64,000 nt of DNA, from contig JBCDAU010000013.1 in the NCBI GenBank assembly GCA_039185015.1, forward strand, positions 1-64,000, given 5' to 3'. The translations under genes were made by a program, and so were the position numbers. The stretch is from JBCBSZ01 sp039185015. Lineage in GTDB: Bacteria > Actinomycetota > Acidimicrobiia > Acidimicrobiales > Poriferisodalaceae. Positions 28,954 through 37,049 of the stretch are shown here, in pieces; positions within the stretch are counted from its first letter, which is position 1; each line of letters starts with the position of its first letter. The notes under the pieces are model-generated. The model worked only from the letters and a program-made list of their open reading frames with translations, had not been told where the DNA came from and did no database searches.

Positions 28954-31299
28954 TCAACCCCGCAGCTCGGCGCCATGGGTCGACACCACCGCGTCGATGC
29001 AACGCTGACGCACCGCGCCGATCTCGTCGTCGTCGAGCGTGTGGTCGGGGGCCTGGAGCCGGAGCGCGTAGGCCAGGCTGCGTCGACCCTCGCCGACCTG
29101 ATCACCTCGGTAGACGTCGAACAGACGCAGATCGACGACCTGGGAGCCGCCGGCGCGGGCCAGCGTGGCCCTGACGTCGTCGGCCGAGATCGACTCCTCG
29201 ACCACGAAGGCGAGATCGATGTCGCTCGATGGCTGGAGGCTGATCTCCCGGTAGGGGCGATGGCCATGCGGAAGCCCCAGCAACAACCCGAGGTTCAGCT
29301 CGACCCAGCCGACGCGACCGGTGATGTCGAAGCGCTCGAGCACCACCGGGTCGACCTCACCGATGACCCCGACGAGATCGTCGCCGGCGGTCACCCTCGC
29401 GGCTCGGGTCGGATGCAGGCCGGACAGATCGTCAGCGTTCTCGATGCGGTGGCCGTGGAAGGCCAGCGCACCGAGCAGGGCGTCGAGCGCCCGCTTGGCC
29501 TCGGCGGCGTCACGCCCGGCCAGGGCGACGGCGACGTGCTCGCGCTCGTCCGGCAGCTCGTCACCCTCGTAGCCTCGCTGGAACACCTTGCCGATCTCGA
29601 ACAGGCCGACGTCGTCGTTGCGGTGCGACTGGTTGTAGGCCACTGCTCGCACGAGACCGGGGAGCAACGACGTGCGCAGCGTCGACTCCTCCGATGTCAG
29701 CGCGTTGAGCAGGACCAGCGGCTGGTGGTCGTCGAGGCCGGCCTGGAGGTGGGTCTCCGGACCGAGCAGCGGCAGCGGCATGGCCTCGTCGAGCCCGAGC
29801 CCGACGAGGGTGTCGCGCACGACGTGACGGTCCTGCTGGTACGAGGACAGGTAGCCGGCGTCCGGGGAGCGGGGCACGGTCCGGCCGAGCGCCTCGTAGC
29901 CGTGGTGTCGGGCGATCTCCTCGATCACGTCGATCTCGGTGGCCGAGTCGTAGCGCCACGTCGGGATCTCGACGTCGAGGTCCGGGCCGTTCTCGGTCGT
30001 GGCGAAGCCGATCGGCTCGAGCAGCTCGGCGATGCGGCTCCGAGAGAGCGGCGTGCCGAGGAGCTTCCCGACCCGGGCGGTGCGGACGTTGACCGGTCGG
30101 GGCCAGGGCAGGACACCGTCGGCGACGATGACGCCATCGTCGACCGACGCGCCGAGCAGCTCGGCGAACCGGTCGCAGGCGGCCTCGAGCAGCATCGGAT
30201 CGGCGCCCCGCTCGAAGCGCGCGGACGCCTCGCTCCGGAGCGAGTGCCGGCGGGCCGTCCGGGAGATCGAGGGCGGGTCCCACCACGCCGCCTCGAGCAG
30301 CACCTCGGTCGTCCCGTCGCCGATCTCGGTGTCCGCGCCACCCATGACGCCGGCCATGCCGATCGGACGGTCGGTGGCGTCGCAGATGAGGCCGTCGCCC
30401 TCGGCCATCGTCCGCTCGACGTCGTCCAGGGTCGTGAGCGTCTCCCCCGCCTGGGCCCGCCGGACCCGCAGCGCCCCGTCAGGAACGAGCGCGAGGTCGT
30501 AGGCGTGGTTGGGAACGCCCAGCTCGAGCATCACGTAGTTGGATGCGTCGACGACCGAGTTGATCGGCCGCATGCCGCACAGCGTCAGGCGGAGCTGCCG
30601 CTGGATCGGCGAGACGCCCACGTCGACACCACGGACGACTCGGAGCGCGAAGCGCCCGCACAGGTCGGGGGCGACGATCTCGACCGAGGCGGCGTCGGTG
30701 ACCGCCGAGCCCGTCGAGCGGACCGTCGCCGTCGGGATCGAGAACGGCACGTCCAGACGGGCGGCGAGGTCACGAGCGACACCGGCGACCGACATCGCAT
30801 CCGGGCGGTTCGGGTTGATCTCGAGGTCGAAGAGCGCATCGCCGGCGAGGCCGAGCTGCGCGTCGAGCGCGTCACCGACCGTCAGGTCCTGCGGGAGCAG
30901 CATGATGCCCTCGCCGTCGACGCCGAGCTCGAGCTCGTTGGCGGCGCAGAGCATGCCGTTGGACATCTGCCCGCGCATCTTCCGGGCGGCGATCTCCATG
31001 CCGTTGGGCATCACGGTGCCCGTGGTCGCCAGCGGCACGAGGTCGCCGGCCGACATGTTGAACGCCCCGCACACGATCTGGAGCGCCTCGCCGTCGCCGG
31101 TGTCCACGTCGACGAGCTGCACGCGGTCGGCGTCGGGGTGCGCACGGGTCGCGAGGACGCGGGCGACGATCACACCGGGGTACGCGAACGTCGTGAGCTC
31201 CTCGACGGCCATGCCGAGGTCGCTCATCACGTCGCCGAGGTCCTCGGCGGATCCCTCGACCGGCGCGAACTCGCGCAGCCAGGACAGCATCACCTTCAT
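28954..31299 (-). CDS. pheT: Phenylalanyl-tRNA synthetase beta subunit
   Basis: The 781-residue beta subunit of the (alpha-beta)2 PheRS. The N-terminal tRNA-binding EMAP-like domain (about 40-150) contains RAHPDADRVQLVDVD and MRGQMSNGMLC. The B3/B4 editing domain follows at about 200-370, B5 at about 400-470, and the catalytic-like core after that. A ferredoxin-like anticodon-binding domain ends the chain (YREISLQPSSDIDLAFVVEE, about 690-781). It follows pheS by 71 bases. The ATG overlaps the stop of a 16-codon upstream ORF. Confidence 0.97.
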   Translation of the reverse strand: MKVMLSWLREFAPVEGSAEDLGDVMSDLGMAVEELTTFAYPGVIVARVLATRAHPDADRVQLVDVDTGDGEALQIVCGAFNMSAGDLVPLATTGTVMPNGMEIAARKMRGQMSNGMLCAANELELGVDGEGIMLLPQDLTVGDALDAQLGLAGDALFDLEINPNRPDAMSVAGVARDLAARLDVPFSIPTATVRSTGSAVTDAASVEIVAPDLCGRFALRVVRGVDVGVSPIQRQLRLTLCGMRPINSVVDASNYVMLELGVPNHAYDLALVPDGALRVRRAQAGETLTTLDDVERTMAEGDGLICDATDRPIGMAGVMGGADTEIGDGTTEVLLEAAWWDPPSISRTARRHSLRSEASARFERGADPMLLEAACDRFAELLGASVDDGVIVADGVLPWPRPVNVRTARVGKLLGTPLSRSRIAELLEPIGFATTENGPDLDVEIPTWRYDSATEIDVIEEIARHHGYEALGRTVPRSPDAGYLSSYQQDRHVVRDTLVGLGLDEAMPLPLLGPETHLQAGLDDHQPLVLLNALTSEESTLRTSLLPGLVRAVAYNQSHRNDDVGLFEIGKVFQRGYEGDELPDEREHVAVALAGRDAAEAKRALDALLGALAFHGHRIENADDLSGLHPTRAARVTAGDDLVGVIGEVDPVVLERFDITGRVGWVELNLGLLLGLPHGHRPYREISLQPSSDIDLAFVVEESISADDVRATLARAGGSQVVDLRLFDVYRGDQVGEGRRSLAYALRLQAPDHTLDDDEIGAVRQRCIDAVVSTHGAELRG

Positions 31300-31346
31300 C
31301 GGATCGCCTCAGTGCTCACCGGCGCGGGGCGCGGCATCACCTTCAT
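31296..31346 (-). CDS. 16-codon upstream ORF overlapping the pheT start
   Basis: MKVMPRPAPVSTEAIR is encoded in the pheS-pheT gap and its TGA overlaps the pheT ATG (ATGA). Its first 14 bases with the preceding G, GATGAAGGTGATGC, exactly repeat the start of pheT 47 bases further on. It could couple pheT translation, or it may just be the remnant of a small duplication of the pheT start. There are no Phe codons, so it is not a classical attenuation peptide. Confidence 0.35.
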   Translation of the reverse strand: MKVMPRPAPVSTEAIR

Positions 31347-31370
31347 CTCAGGTGCCTTTCGGGGGTCGCG

Positions 31371-32390
31371 TCAGAACTGACGGAGGAAGCGGACGTCGTT
31401 GGCCCACAGCTCACGCAGCATCGTGATGCCGTGGCGCATCATGGCGAGGCGGTCGGTGCCGAAGCCGAATGCGAACCCGGACCACTCCTCCGGGTCGATG
31501 CCACCGTTGCGGAGCACGTTGGGGTGCACCATCCCGCAACCGCCGAGCTCCAACCAGCCCGTGCGCGAGCGCGGATCGGTGATGTCGTACTCGGCCGACG
31601 GCTCCGTGAAGGGGAAGTACGACGGCCGCAGGCGCGTCTCGATGTCGGCCCCGAAGTATGCCCGAGTGAACTCCTCGAGCGTGCCGGCGAGATCGGCGAA
31701 CGTGATGTCGCGGTCGATGACCAGACCCTCGATCTGGTGGAAGACCGGCATGTGGGTCGCGTCGGCGGTGTCTCGCCGGTACACCCGGCCCGGGCACACC
31801 ACGTAGATCGGCGGTTCCTGGGCGAGCATCGTGCGCATCTGCACCGGCGAGGTGTGGGTGCGCAGCAGGGTCGACTCGGGCTTGCCCCAGTCGACGTACA
31901 GGGTGTCCTGCATGTCGCGGGCCGGATGGTCGTCGCCGAAGTTCAGCGCCTCGAAGTTCATCCAGTCGGTCTCGACCTCGGGGCCCTCGGCGACGGTGAA
32001 GCCCATCCCGACGAAGACGTCCTCGAGTCGGGCGTGCGCCTGCGACAACAGGTGGCGGTGCCCCATCGGGAGCTCCCCGGTGACCTCGGTGAGGTCCATC
32101 CGCTCGTCCTCCAGCTGGGCCCGACGCTCGACGGCGGACAACTGGTCGCGCCGAGCCGACAACCGATCGGTGACCCGCGTGCGGGACTCGTTGAGAGCCC
32201 GTCCGACCACCTTGCGATCCTCGGGATCGAGGCCACCGAGACCGGCCTTCAGGCGCCCGAAGACCGACGACTTGCCGAACAGGCTGGGCTCGATCGCGGC
32301 GAGCGCAGCGGTGTCGGCGGCGGCGTCGACGGAGGCCAGGGCCTCGGTCTCGGCGGCGCGCACGTCGTCGAGGATCTGGTTGGCAGTCAT
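31371..32390 (-). CDS. pheS: Phenylalanyl-tRNA synthetase alpha subunit
   Basis: The 339-residue catalytic subunit. The N-terminal coiled coil (about 1-85) is followed by the class II core. Motif 2 lies in the CPGRVYRRDTADATHMPVFHQIEG region (about 195-218) and motif 3 is GFAFGFGTDRLAMMRHGI (about 301-318). The length and motifs are complete. It lies 21 bases downstream of the RNA methylase gene in the infC-rpmI-rplT-pheST unit. Confidence 0.97.
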   Translation of the reverse strand: MTANQILDDVRAAETEALASVDAAADTAALAAIEPSLFGKSSVFGRLKAGLGGLDPEDRKVVGRALNESRTRVTDRLSARRDQLSAVERRAQLEDERMDLTEVTGELPMGHRHLLSQAHARLEDVFVGMGFTVAEGPEVETDWMNFEALNFGDDHPARDMQDTLYVDWGKPESTLLRTHTSPVQMRTMLAQEPPIYVVCPGRVYRRDTADATHMPVFHQIEGLVIDRDITFADLAGTLEEFTRAYFGADIETRLRPSYFPFTEPSAEYDITDPRSRTGWLELGGCGMVHPNVLRNGGIDPEEWSGFAFGFGTDRLAMMRHGITMLRELWANDVRFLRQF

Positions 32391-32411
32391 CAGGGCTCCG
32401 AGGGTATGTGG

Positions 32412-33194
32412 TCAGCCCGTCCGGCCGCGAACGACTTGGCGGTAGGACGAGGCCAGCGCGATCGACGCGGCCATGGCCGCGTTGAGGGACTCGACGGCGT
32501 CGGTGGTGGCGATGGCGATGCGTGCGTCGAGGCAGGCCTCCATCTCGGCGGACAGCCCGTGGGCCTCCGACCCGACCACCCACGCCACGGGGTCGATGAC
32601 GTCGTCGATGCCGGCCACCCCGTCGCCGGCCAGACCGAGCAGCCGGAGGCCCCGGTCGTGGCAGGCAGCGATGACCGAGTCGACGTCACCGCTGAGGATG
32701 GGCGTCACGGCGATCGCTCCGGCCGAGGCCCGGACGGCCTTCGGGCCCCAGGGGTCGGCCGAGCCGGTGGTCACCGCGACGGCGGCACCGAAGGCCGCAG
32801 CGGCGCGAACGATCGTGCCGACGTTGCCGGGATCACCGAGCCGGTCGAGCACGACCGCGTGACGCACCGTCGACGGCCAGGCCGCGTGGCCCCGTTCGAC
32901 GACCGCGAGCACGCCCTGCGGTGAGCTGCTGTCGGCCACGGAACCGAGGACGTCGGGGTCGACCACCAGCACGGACCGGGCCCGGCCGACGGCGACCGGG
33001 GGCTCTGTCCCGTCGGCGAGCAGGACCGTCTCGATCACCGCACCATGTCGGGCGACCTCGTCGAGCGCACGCGGCCCTTCGACCACGTACACGCCCTCCG
33101 ACGCGCGATCGCCGGCTCGACGCAGGAGCCGGCGAATCCGCTTGATCTGCTGATGCTGGCGAGACACTCGCTCGCCGAGCCCACCGACGGTCAT
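32412..33194 (-). CDS. SpoU-family rRNA/tRNA 2'-O-methyltransferase
   Basis: A 260-residue SPOUT RNA methyltransferase. The N-terminal substrate-binding domain (about 10-95) begins RQHQQIKRIRRLLRR. The knot domain has motif 1 LGDPGNVGTIVRAA (about 112-125), motif 2 WVVGSEAHGLS and motif 3 SLNAAMAASIAL. It resembles TsnR/TrmH-type proteins encoded beside rplT in M. tuberculosis. The RNA target is unknown. The ATG at 33194 gives the family start; a longer start at 33221 is possible. Confidence 0.9.
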   Translation of the reverse strand: MTVGGLGERVSRQHQQIKRIRRLLRRAGDRASEGVYVVEGPRALDEVARHGAVIETVLLADGTEPPVAVGRARSVLVVDPDVLGSVADSSSPQGVLAVVERGHAAWPSTVRHAVVLDRLGDPGNVGTIVRAAAAFGAAVAVTTGSADPWGPKAVRASAGAIAVTPILSGDVDSVIAACHDRGLRLLGLAGDGVAGIDDVIDPVAWVVGSEAHGLSAEMEACLDARIAIATTDAVESLNAAMAASIALASSYRQVVRGRTG

Positions 33195-33246
33195 GCCGTC
33201 CGAGCACCGCCGCGCGGGCACGCGCCCGCACCGCTCGGCGCCATGG

Positions 33247-33603
33247 CTAGGCCGCGGCCTCCTGCGCCTTGTTGCACAGGGCCGAGAACGCCGCCGGGTC
33301 GTTGACGGCCAGATCGGCGAGCATCTTCCGATCGACCTCGACGCCGGCCTCCTTCAGCCCGGCCATGAGGCGGCTGTAGGTGGTGCCGTTCTGGCGAGCA
33401 GCGGCGTTGATCCGCTGGATCCAGAGCCGGCGCATCTCGCCCTTGCGGGCGCGACGGTCGCGGTAGGCGTACTGGAGCGAGTGCATGACCGCCTCGTTGG
33501 CGGACCGCACCGAACGACTCCGGTTGCCGTAGTAGCCCTTCGCCCGGCCGAGGACGACGCGACGCTTCTTCTTGGCGTGAACACCACGCTTGACACGAGC
33601 CAT
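33247..33603 (-). CDS. rplT: Ribosomal protein bL20
   Basis: The 118-residue large-subunit protein is full length and starts MARVKRGVHAKKKRR. GYYGNRSRSVRSANEAVMHSLQYAYRDRR is its conserved centre. bL20 is needed for early 50S assembly and in several bacteria represses its own operon by binding the leader or an intergenic RNA. It follows rpmI by 27 bases. Confidence 0.98.
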   Translation of the reverse strand: MARVKRGVHAKKKRRVVLGRAKGYYGNRSRSVRSANEAVMHSLQYAYRDRRARKGEMRRLWIQRINAAARQNGTTYSRLMAGLKEAGVEVDRKMLADLAVNDPAAFSALCNKAQEAAA

Positions 33604-33630
33604 GTCAGGTTCTCCTCGTCGTCGTTCGGC

Positions 33631-33825
33631 TCAGTGACCGAGCAGCTTGTCGATCTTGGGGGCGTCGGCCTTCGACACGTCCTCGGGCCCGGTGATGCGG
33701 CGCTTGCGCCGCGAGCTCTTCTTCTCGAGGATGTGGTTCTTGTTGGCCTGGCGACGGCGCAGCTTGCCGGTGCCGGTCTTCTTGAAGCGCTTCGCGGCGC
33801 CCTTGTGCGTCTTCATCTTGGGCAT
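33631..33825 (-). CDS. rpmI: Ribosomal protein bL35
   Basis: A 64-residue basic protein starting MPKMKTHKGAAKRFKKTGTGK, the universal bL35 N-terminus, followed by the KSSRRKRR region. It sits between infC and rplT in the standard order. The 40-base gap from infC contains a strong hairpin. Confidence 0.98.
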   Translation of the reverse strand: MPKMKTHKGAAKRFKKTGTGKLRRRQANKNHILEKKSSRRKRRITGPEDVSKADAPKIDKLLGH

Positions 33826-33839
33826 GGGGGTTCTCCTGT

Positions 33840-33859
33840 CACGACCCGCCCGGGTCGTG
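33840..33859 (-). promoter_or_regulatory. Hairpin between infC and rpmI
   Basis: CACGACCC-GCCC-GGGTCGTG is a perfect 8-bp stem with a 4-base loop (extendable by a ninth pair). It fills the spacer between the infC stop and rpmI. No U tract follows, so a processing site, partial terminator or bL20/bL35-linked control element is possible. Confidence 0.45.
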
Positions 33860-33865
33860 GGGTTC

Positions 33866-34456
33866 TCAGTTGCTCTCGGGCTCGCCGTCGGCCGCGTCGG
33901 CGGTCGACTTCGCCTTGTCCCGTCGAGAGGCGGCGGCGCGTCGGTCGGGCGCCAGCACCATCGTCATGTTGCGGCCGTCGAGACGGGCCGCCTGCTCGAC
34001 GACGCCGACCTCCTCGACCCGGTCGGCCACCCGGTCGAGGATCGCCATGCCGAGGTCGGGGTGGAAGATCTCCCGGCCGCGGAACATGATCGTGATCTTG
34101 ACCTTGTGTCCCTCGGAGAGGAACTTCTCGACCTTCCGAGTCTTGGTGTCGAAGTCACCGGTCCCGATCTTCGGCCGGTACTTCATCTCCTTGATGTCGG
34201 AGTGCCGAGACTTCTTGCGTGACTCCTTGGCCCGCTGCGCGGCCTCGTACTTGTACTTGCCGTAGTCCATGATCCGACACACGGGCGGATTGGCCTCGGC
34301 AGCGACCTCGACGAGATCGAGCTCTCGAGCTCGGGCGATCGACATCGCCTCGGGCAGTGGCTTGATACCGATCTGACTGCCGTCGGCGTCGATCAGGCGG
34401 ACCTCTCGAGCGCGGATCCGGTCGTTGATGCGCGGCTCGTCATTGGGGGGAGCTAT
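33866..34456 (-). CDS. infC: Translation initiation factor IF-3, AUA start
   Basis: IF-3 binds the 30S subunit and checks the start codon. Starting at the internal ATG 34345 would lose the conserved N-terminus RINDRIRAREVRLIDADGSQ. In frame upstream an ATA at 34456-34454 gives a complete 196-residue protein. It has GGAG seven bases before it and no ATG, GTG, TTG or ATT between it and RINDRIR. Rare start codons (AUU, AUA, AUC) are typical of infC and allow autoregulation. The N-domain covers about 8-80 and the C-domain about 90-175, with MKEMKYRP-type IKEMKYRPKIGTGDFDTK. The tail is Ala/Asp-rich. Confidence 0.88.
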   Translation of the reverse strand: MAPPNDEPRINDRIRAREVRLIDADGSQIGIKPLPEAMSIARARELDLVEVAAEANPPVCRIMDYGKYKYEAAQRAKESRKKSRHSDIKEMKYRPKIGTGDFDTKTRKVEKFLSEGHKVKITIMFRGREIFHPDLGMAILDRVADRVEEVGVVEQAARLDGRNMTMVLAPDRRAAASRRDKAKSTADAADGEPESN

Positions 34457-34492
34457 TGCTGGTCTCCAGTGTGCACAGGCGCGGCTTGCCTC

Positions 34493-34600
34493 CTTCGTGA
34501 AGACGAAGCGGCACCTGACGCGCCAAGGCGGTCGCCTCGACGCGACCGCCTCATCGAACCGGGTCGAGCCCGGAACGTGACTCCGTACGCTGACGGAGTC
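34493..34600 (-). promoter_or_regulatory. infC leader with three hairpins
   Basis: The minus-strand leader before infC holds three perfect hairpins. They are GACTCCGT/ACGGAGTC (34600-34579), AGGCGGTCGC/GCGACCGCCT (34551-34526, 10 bp, 6-base loop) and CTTCGT/ACGAAG (34508-34493). Such an array suggests an autoregulatory ribosomal-protein leader for infC-rpmI-rplT, analogous in position to L20 leaders. I have not matched it to a known family. Confidence 0.5.
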
Positions 34601-34661
34601 GGACCCGACGCACCTGTTCGTCCGGGGTGGACTGTGGCCGGGTGGGGGCGGTCGGCCCCGC

Positions 34662-34689
34662 TTGTCCTCGTTGTTCGACCTCGTAGGCT
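34662..34689 (+). promoter_or_regulatory. Possible promoter of the DUF1844 gene
   Basis: TTGTCC (34662-34667), a 16-base spacer and TAGGCT (34684-34689) resemble a sigma-70-type promoter 39 bases before the GTG start. A GGGAGG ribosome-binding site follows at about 34718-34723. The promoter call is weak because both hexamers match only partly. Confidence 0.35.
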
Positions 34690-34728
34690 AGCAGCGTTAC
34701 CTGCGAATTCTCCACGGGAGGCCCCTGC

Positions 34729-35127
34729 GTGAGCTCGATCTGGACCCCTGGCGGCGAGGTCCCCCTCGGCGACGACGGCGATGACGAGCCGCAGTTCCTC
34801 GGCGACGAGGACCTCGATCCCGACGTCGACCCCGACACCTACCAGCAGATGCAGCAGCAGATGGCAGCCGCCCGGGAGCAGCTCATCGAGACGCCGGCGG
34901 CCGTCGTGGTCGCCAACCACGTCATGGGGCTCTACGAGCTCGGCGCCCTGCACCTGACCGCCGACCCACCCAACCTGCCGGAGGCCGCGCTCGCCATCGA
35001 CGCCGTCGCGCTGCTCGTCGACAACCTCGAGGGCCGCCTCGCCGAGGAGGCGACGCTGAAGGAAGCGCTCAACCAGATCCGGATGGCCTACGTCGAGGTG
35101 AGCAAGCGCCAGCCGGCAGGCGACTGA
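34729..35127 (+). CDS. DUF1844-like protein
   Basis: A 132-residue acidic protein that begins with GTG after GGGAGG. The first 40 residues are Asp/Glu-rich and probably disordered; the rest is helical, with ANHVMGLYELGALHL, AALAIDAVALLVDNLEGRL and LKEALNQIRMAYVEVSKRQ. This is the DUF1844 pattern. Small DUF1844 genes commonly stand beside infC in actinobacteria. Function unknown. It is divergent from infC across the leader region. Confidence 0.75.
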   Translation: MSSIWTPGGEVPLGDDGDDEPQFLGDEDLDPDVDPDTYQQMQQQMAAAREQLIETPAAVVVANHVMGLYELGALHLTADPPNLPEAALAIDAVALLVDNLEGRLAEEATLKEALNQIRMAYVEVSKRQPAGD

Positions 35128-35180
35128 CCCGGGCCGACCCGGCCCCGGACACCGACCTCGCCTCGCTCGATCGGCTCCGG

Positions 35181-35214
35181 GTCCGCCGCACGTCGCCGCT
35201 CGATGGCGGAGGAC
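35181..35214. terminator. Hairpin between convergent genes
   Basis: GTCC-g-CCGC and GCGG-a-GGAC pair with one mismatch around a 16-base loop, directly past the AtuA-like gene stop and in the spacer after the DUF1844 gene. It may act as a terminator in both directions. No U tract is present. Confidence 0.35.
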
Positions 35215-35215
35215 G

Positions 35216-36976
35216 CTAGGTCAGCAGCGTGCGCGGCACCTCGACGACCCGAGCGCGGAGCCACTCCCCCAGGCTCTTCGCCTGACCGTCCTGGCGAGTC
35301 GACGCCGCCACGCCCTCCTGCAGCAGACCGTGGACGACGAAGTTGATCGACCGGATCGCCGGGAACCGGTGGCGATCGATCGGGAGGTCGGCGGTCTCCG
35401 GGAGGAGCTCGCGGAGCCGCTCGACGGTGAGCGTCTCGTCGAGCCAGGCCCAGGCGTCATCGGTGCGTGCGAAGACGCCGAGGTTGGCGTTGCCGCCCTT
35501 GTCGCCTGAGCGAGCGCCGATGACCCGGCCGATGGGCGCCGCCTCGGCCGGGCCGTCGGGCGCGGCGGCGGTCGGCCCCGGCGCGGGATCGACCTGGACG
35601 GCGCCTGACGGTGCGACCGACTCGACGACGGTGCGTTCGCCGCCGAGCATCACCACGTGCATCGGTACGAGCTCCGACGGCACCACCGCAGGCCGGTAGA
35701 CGCCGTACGGTCGAGCGCCGCCCGGTCCGCCCGACAGGCCGTAGAAGCCCGGGATCGACGCCAGCGCCAGCTCGATGTACGCGTTGGAGAACGCCCGACC
35801 GATCGTCCGCTCGTCCGGGTCCTTCACCGTGATGCGGAGCTGAGCGGTCGCCTCCTCGTTGCTGGCCGGGTCGGCCTTGTCGGTCCGCACGAGGCGGGTC
35901 GACACCGAGGCGATGTCCTCCTTCGCCACGGGGCTCGCCGCCCAGAAGGCCGACTCGAACACCTGGGCCTTCTCCTCGACGTCGAGGCCGGTGAGCGCCA
36001 ACGTGATGTCCTGCCGGAAGCCGCCCTGTTCGTTCATCGCCACCTTGAGCGTCGACGGTGGCGGCTCGCCCTTGGTGCCGTGCACCCGCACACGGTCGGG
36101 TCCGACCTGATCGAGCCGGACCGTGTCGAACCGTGAGGTCACGTCCGGACCGAGGTAGCCCGGACCCCCGATCTCGTAGAGCAGCTGCGAGGTGACGGTG
36201 CCGACCGACACCTCCCCGCCGGTGCCGTCGTGCTTGCCGATGACCGAGGAGCCGTCGACGGCGATCTCGGCCCACGGGAAACCGACGCGGTCCATGTCGG
36301 CGATCTCGGTGAAGAAGGAGTAGTTGCCGCCGGTGACCTGGGCGCCGCACTCGATGAGGTGACCGGCGACCACCGCGCCGGCGAGCCGGTCCCAGTCATC
36401 CCGAGCCCACCCGTGGTGCCAGGCGGCCGGTCCGCACACGACCGCCGCGTCCGTGACCCGACCGGTGACGACGATGTCGGCACCGGCCGAGAGCGCCTCG
36501 ACGATCCCGAAGCACCCGAGGTACGCGTTGGCAGAGATGAAACGCGACACGTCGCCGACGGGCTCGCCGGTCTCGAAGTGCGCGAGGTCGACGCCGGCAG
36601 CGACGAGCTCGTCGAGCCGGTCGAGCAGGTTGTCGCCGGAGACGTAGGCGATGGACGGCGAGAGGCCGAGCTGGTCGGCCACCTCCGCGACGGCCTCGGC
36701 GCAGCCGTCCGGATCGAGGCCACCCGCGTTGGCGACCACCTTGATCCCACGGTCGAGGCAGGTCCCCATGACCTGTTCCATCTGCGTCACGAACGTGCGG
36801 GCGTACCCGCCCCCCGGCCGCTTGGCCTGGGTCCGGGCGAGGATGAGCATCGTCAGCTCGGCCAACCAGTCGCCGGTCAGGACGTCGATGGGCCCTCCCT
36901 CGACCATCTCCCGAGCGGCGGACACGCGGTCGCCGTAGAACCCGGAGCAGTTCGCGATGCGCACGGGCTCGGTCAT
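35216..36976 (-). CDS. AtuA-like (DUF1446) protein
   Basis: A 586-residue protein with an N-terminal DUF1446/AtuA domain (about 1-455). It starts VRIANCSGFYGDR and contains KVVANAGGLDPDGCAEAV, VVTGRVTDAAVVCGPAAWHHGW and QVTGGNYSFF. A C-terminal AtuA-like ferredoxin-fold domain (about 480-586) carries GARSGDKGGNANLGVFAR. Related proteins occur in acyclic terpene and branched acyl-CoA breakdown, but their reaction is uncertain. No acyl-CoA carboxylase or dehydrogenase gene adjoins it. It lies 73 bases after the SARP regulator on the same strand and may share its transcript. Confidence 0.88.
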   Translation of the reverse strand: MTEPVRIANCSGFYGDRVSAAREMVEGGPIDVLTGDWLAELTMLILARTQAKRPGGGYARTFVTQMEQVMGTCLDRGIKVVANAGGLDPDGCAEAVAEVADQLGLSPSIAYVSGDNLLDRLDELVAAGVDLAHFETGEPVGDVSRFISANAYLGCFGIVEALSAGADIVVTGRVTDAAVVCGPAAWHHGWARDDWDRLAGAVVAGHLIECGAQVTGGNYSFFTEIADMDRVGFPWAEIAVDGSSVIGKHDGTGGEVSVGTVTSQLLYEIGGPGYLGPDVTSRFDTVRLDQVGPDRVRVHGTKGEPPPSTLKVAMNEQGGFRQDITLALTGLDVEEKAQVFESAFWAASPVAKEDIASVSTRLVRTDKADPASNEEATAQLRITVKDPDERTIGRAFSNAYIELALASIPGFYGLSGGPGGARPYGVYRPAVVPSELVPMHVVMLGGERTVVESVAPSGAVQVDPAPGPTAAAPDGPAEAAPIGRVIGARSGDKGGNANLGVFARTDDAWAWLDETLTVERLRELLPETADLPIDRHRFPAIRSINFVVHGLLQEGVAASTRQDGQAKSLGEWLRARVVEVPRTLLT

Positions 36977-37049
36977 CGCCCTGCCTCCCCCTCGTCGAGC
37001 GAGGACGAACCTATTGGCCGAGCCGTCGCCCACGCCACGTCGGCGAGGC

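Noticed and set aside
28822..31380. An 852-codon plus-strand open frame opposite pheT
   Set aside because: Low-complexity, Arg/Val/Gly-rich shadow of pheT with no recognisable domain.
34345..34345. ATG start for infC
   Set aside because: It removes the conserved IF-3 N-terminal residues, which continue in frame upstream.
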